From NCBI RefSeq assembly GCF_000657795.2, contig NZ_JHEP02000010.1:62001-126000 (forward strand): a DNA stretch of 64,000 nt. Direction: 5' to 3'. The notes beneath the pieces were generated by a model, which was not told the DNA's origin, made no database searches, and was given only the letters and a program-made list of their open reading frames with translations. The DNA is from Bordetella pseudohinzii. GTDB lineage: Bacteria; Pseudomonadota; Gammaproteobacteria; Burkholderiales; Burkholderiaceae_B. Below are positions 36,358 to 44,002 of the stretch, in pieces. The translations under genes and the position numbers were made by a program. How positions within the stretch are numbered: position 1 is the first letter of the stretch; the number at the start of each line of letters is the position of its first letter.

Positions 36358-38090
36358 CGCTCCGGCACCTTCTGCGTCATGTCGGCCGCGCGCAGGAAAT
36401 CAAAGTCCACGCCCTGGTCGGCCTGAGTGACGCTTTGCAGGAAGAGCTTGCGGTAGCCGCGCGCCGCCTCGGGCCGCGCCTGGGGCGCCTCGGCGGCGCG
36501 CCGCGCGAGTTCTTCGGCGCTGACCTGGACTTCGATCAGGCGTTCGCGCAGCGACAGCCGGATGCGGTCGCCATTGCGCACATAGGCCAGCGGCCCGCCC
36601 ACGGCGGCCTCGGGCGTGACGTGCAGCACGATGGTGCCGGCCGCCGTGCCGCTCATGCGGCCATCGGAGACGCGCACCATGTCCTTGACGCCGGCGCGCG
36701 CCAGCTTCTTGGGGATGGGCATGTAGCCGGCTTCCGGCATGCCCGGCGCGCCCGTGGGGCCGATGCGCTTGAGCACCAGCACATCGTCGGCGCGCACATC
36801 CAGGTTCTCGTCGTCGATGCGGCGGGCCATGTCTTCGGCGTCTTCGAACACCACGGCGCGGCCTTCATGCTCCATGAGCTCGGGGTTGGCCGCCGATTGC
36901 TTGATGATGGCGCCGCCGGGCGCCAGATTCCCGCGCAGCACGGCCAGGCCGCCGGCCGGATAGATGGGCGTGCCGCGCGGGCGGATCACATCCTGCTCGA
37001 AGGCGGCGGGCGCGGCCTGCAATTCCTCGCCCAGCGTGCGCCCCGTCACCGTCAGGGCGTCCAGATGCAGCAAGGGCGCCAGCTCGCGCAGCAGCGCGGG
37101 CATGCCGCCTGCCTTGTGGAAGTCCTCCATGTAGTGCTGGCCCGAGGGCTTGAGGTCCACCAGCACCGGGGTCTCGCGGCTCATGCGGTCCAGGCCGGCA
37201 AGATCGATTTCGATGCCCAGGCGTCCGGCGATGGCGGTCAGGTGCACGATGCCATTGGTCGAGCCGCCGATGGCCAGCAGCACGCGCAGCGCATTCTCGA
37301 TGGATTTGCCGGTGATGATCTGCTGCGGCGTCAGGCCCGCGGCGGCCATGGCGACGGCGGTGGCGCCGGTCTGCTCGGCCACGCGCACGCGGTCGGCGGT
37401 GACGGCGGGCGCCGAGGCGCCGCCCGGGATCATCATGCCCATGGCTTCGGTGAGGCAGGCCATGGTGCTGGCCGTGCCCATGACCGAGCAGGTGCCGACG
37501 CTGGCCACCAGCTTGTTGTTGACCTCGGCGATTTCCGCTTCGTCGATCTCTTCGGCGCGATAGCGGCCCCAGTAGCGGCGGCAGTCCGTACAGGCGCCCA
37601 CGCGCTCGCCGCGATGCGCGCCGGTCAGCATGGAGCCGGTCACCAGCTGGATGGCGGGCACCCCGGCCGAGGCCGCGCCCATCAATTGGGCGGGCACGGT
37701 CTTGTCGCAGCCGCCGATGAGCACGACCGCGTCCATGGGCTGGGCGCGGATCATCTCCTCGGTGTCCATGGACATGAGGTTGCGCAGATACATGCTGGTG
37801 GGCTGCGAGAAACTCTCGTGCACCGAGATCGTGGGGAAGTCCACCGGCAGGCCGCCGGCCAGCATGACCCCGCGCTTGACCGCTTCGATCAGCTGCGGCG
37901 CATTGCCGTGGCAGGGGTTGTAGCCGCTGCCGGTATTGACGATGCCTATCACCGGACGGGACAGGGCGTCATCGGTGTAGCCCGCGCCCTTGATGAAGGC
38001 CTTGCGCAGAAACAGCGAGAAGCCGCTGTCGCCATAATTGGTCAGTCCCTTGGACAGTCCCTTGCCCTGGGGCGGCTTTTTATCGCTCAT
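36354..38090 (-). CDS. IlvD/Edd family dehydratase (sugar-acid dehydratase type)
   Basis: A 578-residue Fe-S dehydratase. Cluster cysteines are seen in YNPCHGNAPQL, IGGCDKTVPAQ and VGTCSVMGTASTMA; the cofactor-binding DGRMSGTAAGTIVLHV region is near the end. Length and the GYNPCHGNAP form fit the arabonate/xylonate/other aldonate dehydratases rather than biosynthetic IlvD. It converts 2,3-dihydroxy acids to 2-keto-3-deoxy acids. The start at 38090 has GAGGC before it. A FCD-type GntR is coupled downstream and a Bug protein is divergent, both in keeping with acid catabolism. Confidence 0.9.
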   Translation of the reverse strand: MSDKKPPQGKGLSKGLTNYGDSGFSLFLRKAFIKGAGYTDDALSRPVIGIVNTGSGYNPCHGNAPQLIEAVKRGVMLAGGLPVDFPTISVHESFSQPTSMYLRNLMSMDTEEMIRAQPMDAVVLIGGCDKTVPAQLMGAASAGVPAIQLVTGSMLTGAHRGERVGACTDCRRYWGRYRAEEIDEAEIAEVNNKLVASVGTCSVMGTASTMACLTEAMGMMIPGGASAPAVTADRVRVAEQTGATAVAMAAAGLTPQQIITGKSIENALRVLLAIGGSTNGIVHLTAIAGRLGIEIDLAGLDRMSRETPVLVDLKPSGQHYMEDFHKAGGMPALLRELAPLLHLDALTVTGRTLGEELQAAPAAFEQDVIRPRGTPIYPAGGLAVLRGNLAPGGAIIKQSAANPELMEHEGRAVVFEDAEDMARRIDDENLDVRADDVLVLKRIGPTGAPGMPEAGYMPIPKKLARAGVKDMVRVSDGRMSGTAAGTIVLHVTPEAAVGGPLAYVRNGDRIRLSLRERLIEVQVSAEELARRAAEAPQARPEAARGYRKLFLQSVTQADQGVDFDFLRAADMTQKVPER

Positions 38091-38100
38091 GAATGCCTCG

Positions 38101-38117
38101 ATAATATTATTGATAAT
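38101..38117. promoter_or_regulatory. AT-rich overlapping palindromes before the dehydratase
   Basis: ATAATATTAT (38101-38110) and ATTAT-TG-ATAAT (38106-38117) are overlapping perfect palindromes 10-27 nt upstream of the dehydratase start. FCD-type GntR regulators often bind short dyads near their own operon's start, so this is a candidate GntR operator. Confidence 0.4.
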
Positions 38118-38178
38118 CTGCGCGGAGAGCATAACGGCAGGGAGAGCCAGACAGCAAGCGTATTTTTTTCGGGCGGCT

Positions 38179-38248
38179 ATTGATCGTATTTGTTGATCAG
38201 TAATTCAAAAAATACTGATTCATCAATCAAGGCGGCGCCACCTACACT
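38179..38248. promoter_or_regulatory. LysR operator and Bug-gene promoter, copy 2
   Basis: CTGATTCATCAATCAA at 38215-38230 is the exact reverse complement of the 16-bp core at 34706-34721, and ATTGATCG at 38179-38186 mirrors its distal CGATCAAT. An A-rich tract and GATCA lie between, as in copy 1. The sequence CTACACTGC follows at 11 nt (10 nt in copy 1), giving -10 TACACT at 38243-38248 in the direction of the Bug gene. Confidence 0.75.
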
Positions 38249-38303
38249 GCAGGCGAGCGAGCCGGGCGCCCTCATCATTCTTCTCCCGGCAAGAGGAGAC
38301 ATC

Positions 38304-39296
38304 ATGTTCGACTGTCGTCAGATGGCGCGCCGCGCGCGCGCCGTGCTGCTTGCCGGTATCGCCGGCCTGACCCTGAGCGCGGCCGCGGCGGCCGCCTATC
38401 CCGAGCGGCCCATCCGGCTCATCGTTCCCTATCCGCCCGGCGGCGCCACCGATGTCATCGGGCGCGTGCTGGCCCAGGAGATGACAGGCGCGCTCGGGCA
38501 GAGCGTGGTCGTCGAGAACCGGGCGGGCGCGGCCGGCAACATCGGCGCCGACCAGGTCGCCAAGGCCAACCCCGATGGTTACACCCTGCTGATGGGCGCG
38601 CTGACCAGCCACGCCATCAATGCCGTGCTGTATGCCGACAAGGTGAGCTACGACATCGACAAGAGTTTCGCGCCCGTGTCCATCGTGGGCACGGTGCCCC
38701 TGGTCTTCGTGGTCAATCCGCAGGTGCCGGCCAAATCGCTGGCCGAGTTCATCGCCCTGGCGAAGTCCCGTCCGGGCGCCATCACCATGGCTTCGGCCGG
38801 CAATGGCTCGCCCCAGCATCTGGCCGCCGAGATGTTCAAGCGCGTGGCTGGCGTGGATGTGCTGCACGTGCCCTATAAGGGCAGTGGCCCGGCCATGACG
38901 GACCTCATGGGCGGCCAGGTGATGAGCATGATCGAAACCGTGCCGGCCGCCCAGGGCAGCGTCAAGGGCGGCAAGCTGCGCGGCCTGGCGGTGGCCGCCG
39001 GCGCGCGCGCCGACGCCTTGCCCGAGGTGCCCACCACGGCCGAGGCCGGCCTGCCGGGGTTCCAGGTGAGTTCGATGTTTGGCATCGTCGCGCCGGCCGG
39101 CACGCCGGCGCCCGTGGTCGACAAACTGAACCAGACCCTCAAGCGCATTCTGGCCCAGCCCCAGGTCCGCGAGGCCTTGCTGCGCCAGGGCGCCGTGGCG
39201 ACCTGGACTTCGCCCGCCGACGCGGCGGCCAGGATCGCCGCCGAACGCCGGCAATGGGCGACCGTGGTGGCCGAGGCCGGCGTCAAGCCCGATTGA
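38304..39296 (+). CDS. Bug-family (TctC) periplasmic solute-binding protein
   Basis: A 330-residue periplasmic protein. A signal peptide (ARAVLLAGIAGLTLSAAAAAA) precedes YPERPIRLIVPYPPGGATDV, the hallmark Bug N-terminus with the carboxylate-binding loop; ENRAGAAGNIGADQVAKANP and HVPYKGSGPAMTDLMGGQV are further family motifs. Bug proteins bind organic acids and are massively expanded in Bordetella, mostly without TctAB partners, as here. GAGGAGACATC precedes the start. The shared LysR element ties it to the dehydrogenase-BKACE operon. Confidence 0.93.
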   Translation: MFDCRQMARRARAVLLAGIAGLTLSAAAAAAYPERPIRLIVPYPPGGATDVIGRVLAQEMTGALGQSVVVENRAGAAGNIGADQVAKANPDGYTLLMGALTSHAINAVLYADKVSYDIDKSFAPVSIVGTVPLVFVVNPQVPAKSLAEFIALAKSRPGAITMASAGNGSPQHLAAEMFKRVAGVDVLHVPYKGSGPAMTDLMGGQVMSMIETVPAAQGSVKGGKLRGLAVAAGARADALPEVPTTAEAGLPGFQVSSMFGIVAPAGTPAPVVDKLNQTLKRILAQPQVREALLRQGAVATWTSPADAAARIAAERRQWATVVAEAGVKPD

Positions 39297-39543
39297 GGGA
39301 GGGTGTCAGAGGGCGGGGCCGGCATGGCCGCCGCCTGATGGTAACGGCGGCGGACATGCCGGGAAGAGGGCTGGTCAAAGGGTCCGCCAAAGCCGTTTGA
39401 AAGTTTCAGTTTCTACACTGTGGAGATGCCGGTCGGACGCCGCATGTGGACGAGTTGCCAAGCGCTACAAAACACGATAGCGCTTGCCAGGAAATCCAGC
39501 ACCATGCCGGTGCGCGCCGGCCGCCACTCTGGAGAGCTGCCGC

Positions 39544-40221
39544 GTGACCGCCATTTTCATTGATAAGCGCCTGGATGCCGCCACGCCGCTGTATTGCCGC
39601 CTGACATCGGGGGAATTCCGCGACCTGCTGGATTCCGCGCAGATCCGCTTTCATGGGCGCGGCACGGTATGGCCGGCCAGCCTGGCCGAGCGCGGCGCGC
39701 GCATGCCCTGCGGCGTGGCCGTGCAGATCCCGCAGGTCTGGCGCGAACGCCTGCAGACACCCCAACCCGAGGCGGTCTGGGCGGACAGCCAGGCCTTGAT
39801 CGGCATGCAGCGCTGGTTCCTGGGCGCGCCGCCGGCCGGGCAGCCCGACAGCATCATCCTGCGGTCCACCGTCGGCGCCCTGGCCAATGCCGCGCAGGCC
39901 AGCGCTGGACTCAGGCTGGTCATCGCGCCCGTGCGGTATGCCGCGCCCATCATGCAGCGCGCCGGCGGCACGCGGCTGCCGGATCTCTTGAGCGGCAAAG
40001 TGCAGCGCCGGCGCGAACGCGAGGCGCGCATCATCGCCATGCAGGACCCGGAAGCGCAAGGCCCGGACGGCGTGACCCGCGTGCGGCGCGCGCTGGCCTT
40101 CGCGCTGACGACCCTGGTCTGCGGGGTCATGGCGCCGGCCAGCTTGCCCGACGAGACCCTGCAATGGGTGGCCGAACTGGCGCAGACGCGCCTAGGCCTC
40201 CTGGTGTCGCGCCTGGGGTGA
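39544..40221 (+). CDS. Conserved hypothetical protein
   Basis: A 225-residue protein read from GTG at 39544 (GGAGAG lies 9 nt upstream), beginning MTAIFIDKRLDAATPLYCRL. It is soluble, with no signal peptide or recognised motif; a cluster of arginines (KVQRRREREARI) lies around residue 155. I do not recognise the family. It converges with and overlaps the EamA gene by about 30 nt. Confidence 0.6.
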   Translation: MTAIFIDKRLDAATPLYCRLTSGEFRDLLDSAQIRFHGRGTVWPASLAERGARMPCGVAVQIPQVWRERLQTPQPEAVWADSQALIGMQRWFLGAPPAGQPDSIILRSTVGALANAAQASAGLRLVIAPVRYAAPIMQRAGGTRLPDLLSGKVQRRREREARIIAMQDPEAQGPDGVTRVRRALAFALTTLVCGVMAPASLPDETLQWVAELAQTRLGLLVSRLG

Positions 40222-41088
40222 GGCGCGCCCGCGCCAGGGCAGGGCCAGCATGACCAAGGCCAGGCCCAGCCATTGATGGATGCTGATCGCCTCATCGAGC
40301 ACCAGGGCCGACAGGATGACCGCCGCGGCCGGCGCCAGCGCCGTGAACAAGGCGGCTTTCGCGGCCGGCACGCGCGCCGTGCCCGCATACCAAAGCCAGA
40401 AACCCAGCACCGTGGGCACCAGCGCATAAAACACCACGGCGCCAAGCGCCGGCAGGAGATCGGGCGCCCGCAGCCAGGCCGTGGACTCCCACCACAGGCC
40501 GGGCAAGCTCCAGAGCAGGCCCAGGCCGGTCATGACCGTGGCCAGCGCCAGCGCGGGCAGGGGGCGATGCAAGCGCTTGTTCAGAAGAATGAACACCGCT
40601 TCGCAGGCCACCGCGCCCAATATCAGGAGGTGTCCCGCGCTATCGCCGGGCGGGGCGGCGCGGGCCACCAGCCATACCCCCACGGTCGCCAGGATGACGC
40701 CCATGACCAGGCCGCGCGTCAGCGGTTCGCGCAAGACCACGACCGCCATGAGCGCGGCCATGGCCGGCAGGGTGCCCAGCATGACGCCGGCGTCCGCGCC
40801 GGCGGCCAGTCGCGTGCCCCACAACAGCAAGACGGTATAGCCGGCGCTGCCGGCCAGCGCCTGCACGATCAGGATCAGCGCGTCATGGCGATCCGGCCAG
40901 ACCAGCCGCAAGCGCCGCAGGCGCAGCAGGAAAAGAAAGCAGGGCAGGGCCAGGGCAAAGCGCAGCGCCGTGGCGGTAAAGGGCGGCAGCGCGTGGCCGA
41001 TCAGCTTGCCGGCCACCACGGTGCTGCCCACGGTCAGCATGGCGCCGGCAAGGCAGAGATAGGCGAAGCGGGGAGAGCTAAAAGGCAT
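40192..41088 (-). CDS. EamA/DMT family transporter
   Basis: A 298-residue membrane protein with ten hydrophobic segments in two EamA repeats (first from GAMLTVGSTVVAGKLI, second from LLILGAVACEAVFILLNKRL). Family members export amino acids or other metabolites. The start at 41088 (MPFSSPRFAYLCLAG) places the first helix correctly; an ORF extension to 41313 overlaps the patatin gene. No regulator is next to it. Confidence 0.85.
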   Translation of the reverse strand: MPFSSPRFAYLCLAGAMLTVGSTVVAGKLIGHALPPFTATALRFALALPCFLFLLRLRRLRLVWPDRHDALILIVQALAGSAGYTVLLLWGTRLAAGADAGVMLGTLPAMAALMAVVVLREPLTRGLVMGVILATVGVWLVARAAPPGDSAGHLLILGAVACEAVFILLNKRLHRPLPALALATVMTGLGLLWSLPGLWWESTAWLRAPDLLPALGAVVFYALVPTVLGFWLWYAGTARVPAAKAALFTALAPAAAVILSALVLDEAISIHQWLGLALVMLALPWRGRASPQARHQEA

Positions 41089-41155
41089 GGCGCTTATCCG
41101 GGGTATCCAGGGCCCAAGCGCCTCGGGCCGGCATCGCGCTCGCCGCGGGCGTGCA

Positions 41156-42643
41156 TCACGGCTTGGGCGCGGCGGGTTTGGGCGGCTTGAAGTCGGTGGC
41201 GACACCCGGCAAGCCGTCGAAGACAGGGGCTTCCTTCTTTGCGTCGGTGACGACCGACGCGATGGCCCTGTTGTGGACGACAGCCTGTCTGGCCGCGTCG
41301 ATGAGCAGATCAATGTCTTGACGAGGCAGGGTCAAGCGGGTCGGGATCGTATTCAGCCTGTCGAAAAGCGCCGCATCGGCATCCCGGAAGGAAATATGGT
41401 GGGCGGTCACGGAAACATCGGCGCAATCCCAGTCCTTCAGGGTTCCGCGCAGTTCCAGGACCTCTTTGGAAGACAGCCCGCAGCGATATGTGATGAGCGC
41501 CGTCTGCCAATGCTGCAAGGCCAGGGTGACGGCATCCAGGCCCATGCGCGTCGTGGACGCCATCGCCGTGTCAAAGGCCGCGACCAGCAATTGATCCAAT
41601 CTCACCGAGGTTTCCTGCCCGCCCCAGCTGTAGCCCGGCTGCACGCCGGCATCGGTCACGATGAAAAGAAACCGCCGCAGGCGCACGGCCTGGCGTGGCG
41701 AGAGCGGCCCGTAGGGATCCTGCGCGGCGGCGCGGTCCAGCGTCAAGCCGGTGATGCCGAGATTGTCGGTCAAGCCGCCATCGAGCAGGCGCACATATGG
41801 GAGATCGCTGGAATGATAGGATTCCAGCGCCCGGGCATAGGCCCGCAGCCGAACCGAGGCCGAAGCGCTATTGAGCGCATGGTGCAGCCAGGCGGGCGCC
41901 ACATACTGGCAGTCCTTCTTGGGCGTTTCGATGTTCACGGGCGCGAAGGCGCCCGGAAACGCGGCGGAGGCGGCAACGGCGTCCGCGATCTTCAGATTAT
42001 CGAGATCGCTGCATAGCGCCGCGAACACGTCCGGCGTAAACAAAAAGGGCGTGTTGTTGTAGATGTCCGAGGCTGTCAGCCAGACCACGGGGTTTTCGGG
42101 CTTGTGCAGGCTGGCAAAGGTGGCGTGGTCAAAAACCTGCTCGTCCAGCCAACGCGCAAACGTCTGCCGGTCATTGGCCCCGCCTGACAGCGCCGCCGTG
42201 ATGATGGTGCCGATATGAAACTTGGTCGCCATATGGGATTCGGCATCCTGGTACAGGAAGCGCTCGCGGAAATCCTCGAACTCGTCCTTGCCCTTCCAGC
42301 CCAGATAAGCGGCCATCACCGCGCCGCCCGATGTCCCGGCGACCGAGCGCACGTTGTCCAGCAAGGTCCGGCGATAGGGAATATTGTCGACCACCATGGA
42401 GTCCAGGCCCAGGAGCGCCCCGTAAGCCCAGGCGGCGGCCCGCATCCCGCCGCCGGAAAACGCCAGGGCGACCACGGTCGTGCCGTCGTCGCCGGCATCC
42501 GGGATATACCTGGGCGAAGCCGGCCTGGGATGCTCGCTGACCGTATTGATGGGCGCGGTATCCACGCTGCTGCAGCCGGAAACGGCGGCGCCCAGGCAGA
42601 TCGAAAACACGAAAGCCAGCGATAGCGACCACTTAGTATTCAC
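41156..42643 (-). CDS. Patatin-like phospholipase lipoprotein
   Basis: A 495-residue lipoprotein. The signal ends with VSGC (MNTKWSLSLAFVFSICLG start). The patatin domain has the oxyanion motif SGGGMRAAAW, nucleophile GTSGGAVMA and catalytic Asp in LLDGGLTDN. The domain is spread over about 330 residues and is followed by about 110 residues without a motif I recognise. Patatins hydrolyse acyl esters of lipids; the lipid anchor would place this one on the periplasmic or outer membrane. Confidence 0.88.
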   Translation of the reverse strand: MNTKWSLSLAFVFSICLGAAVSGCSSVDTAPINTVSEHPRPASPRYIPDAGDDGTTVVALAFSGGGMRAAAWAYGALLGLDSMVVDNIPYRRTLLDNVRSVAGTSGGAVMAAYLGWKGKDEFEDFRERFLYQDAESHMATKFHIGTIITAALSGGANDRQTFARWLDEQVFDHATFASLHKPENPVVWLTASDIYNNTPFLFTPDVFAALCSDLDNLKIADAVAASAAFPGAFAPVNIETPKKDCQYVAPAWLHHALNSASASVRLRAYARALESYHSSDLPYVRLLDGGLTDNLGITGLTLDRAAAQDPYGPLSPRQAVRLRRFLFIVTDAGVQPGYSWGGQETSVRLDQLLVAAFDTAMASTTRMGLDAVTLALQHWQTALITYRCGLSSKEVLELRGTLKDWDCADVSVTAHHISFRDADAALFDRLNTIPTRLTLPRQDIDLLIDAARQAVVHNRAIASVVTDAKKEAPVFDGLPGVATDFKPPKPAAPKP

Positions 42644-42885
42644 GCCAGTATCCCGTGAGTGGGGTCAATGTGAACGTCGCGATGTCATCTCAAGGATGCC
42701 GCGCTGCCTGCTGCTTGACGTTGTACCGGAGGGGGCGGCCTTGATCAAGAACTGGCGCATGGATAGCGAGGCCTGCCCTTCATGCCCTTGCGGCACGCGG
42801 ACCGGGCTCCCAGCCGCCGCCGACGACCCCGTGACACTGGGGCGGCAGCAACGATTACGCCAATAAAATCAAGCCCGTGGAAACA

Positions 42886-42925
42886 AAAAAGCCTTGGAAC
42901 ACATGATGTGTTGCCAAGGCTTTTC
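42886..42925 (-). terminator. Terminator after tRNA-Ala
   Basis: An outer stem AAAAGCCTTGG / CCAAGGCTTTT encloses a second stem AACACA / TGTGTT. On the minus strand it is followed by a T-run (TTTTTTG), and it starts 11 nt after the tRNA 3' end. Confidence 0.88.
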
Positions 42926-42936
42926 CGTCTGGAATT

Positions 42937-43012
<76 letters not shown>

Positions 43013-43069
43013 AAAATCAGAAGAGCGCAACTATACACGAAATTTCGGGCCGTGTGTGGCGGCCCGGTG

Positions 43070-43855
43070 TCAGGCGCCGAGGTCCAGGGAGGCGATGACC
43101 GGGGTGTGGTCGGAGGGCTGTTCGTTGGCGCGCGGCGCTTTGTCGATGACGCAGGCCTTGCAGGCTTGTTTCAGGGCGTCGGACAGCAGGATGTGGTCGA
43201 TGCGCAAGCCGGCGTTGCGGCGGAAGGCGAACATGCGGTAGTCCCACCAGGTGAAGGATTTTTCGGGCTGTTCGAAGAGGCGGAAGGCGTCGGTCAGGCC
43301 CAGGTCGAGCAGGCCGCGGAAAGCGGCGCGTTCGGGTTCGGAGACCAGGACCTGGCCCTGCCATTTTTCGGGGTTGTGGACGTCTTCGTCGGCCGGGGCG
43401 ACGTTGTAGTCGCCCAGGATGGCCAGGCGCGGGTAGGTGCGCAGCTCTTCTTCGAGCCAATGGCGCAGGGCGCCGAACCACTCGAGCTTGTAGGCGTATT
43501 TGTCGCTGCCCACGCTCTGGCCGTTGGGGCAGTAGGCGCAGATGACGCGCACATCGCCCGCGGGGCTGGGCAGGGTGAGGGCGATGACGCGCTGCTGGGG
43601 ATCCTCGAAGGCGGGGATGTTGCGCACCATGGCGAAGCCCGGTTCGCGCGTCAGGATGGCCACGCCGTTATAGGTTTTCTGGCCGGCCCAGACGGCGTGG
43701 TAGCCGATCTGGGTGAAGGCCTCCAGCGGGAATTTGTCGTCGGCGAGCTTGAGCTCCTGGATGCACAGGGCATCGACCGGATTGTCGGCCAGCCAGGCGA
43801 TGACCTGGGGCAGGCGGACGTTCAGGGAGTTGACGTTCCAGGTGGCGAGTTTCAT
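43070..43855 (-). CDS. xthA: Exodeoxyribonuclease III
   Basis: A 261-residue AP endonuclease/3'-5' exonuclease. Motifs include LATWNVNSLNVRL, QELKLADDKFP (catalytic Glu), LGDYNVAP (Asp-Asn), FTWWDYR and the final SDHTPV with its catalytic His. It cuts at abasic sites in base-excision repair. It lies 57 nt from the tRNA-Ala gene, transcribed in the same direction upstream of it. Confidence 0.95.
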   Translation of the reverse strand: MKLATWNVNSLNVRLPQVIAWLADNPVDALCIQELKLADDKFPLEAFTQIGYHAVWAGQKTYNGVAILTREPGFAMVRNIPAFEDPQQRVIALTLPSPAGDVRVICAYCPNGQSVGSDKYAYKLEWFGALRHWLEEELRTYPRLAILGDYNVAPADEDVHNPEKWQGQVLVSEPERAAFRGLLDLGLTDAFRLFEQPEKSFTWWDYRMFAFRRNAGLRIDHILLSDALKQACKACVIDKAPRANEQPSDHTPVIASLDLGA

Positions 43856-44002
43856 GTTGTTGTAGACCGTTTATTCAGGCGGCTTCCGGCGGCAGGGCCA
43901 TCCCAGATCCCGGTCTGGACGGCGCATCCGGGGCGCAGTTCGCTGATGCCAGCGGCAAGGCCTGATGATACCCGGTCATTTCGCGCCGATCCCGGCGGCG
44001 CG

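Noticed and set aside
36435-38183. A 582-codon plus-strand frame over the dehydratase
   Set aside because: Antisense shadow of an IlvD/Edd gene with full motifs; His/Gly/Ala-rich with no recognisable domain.
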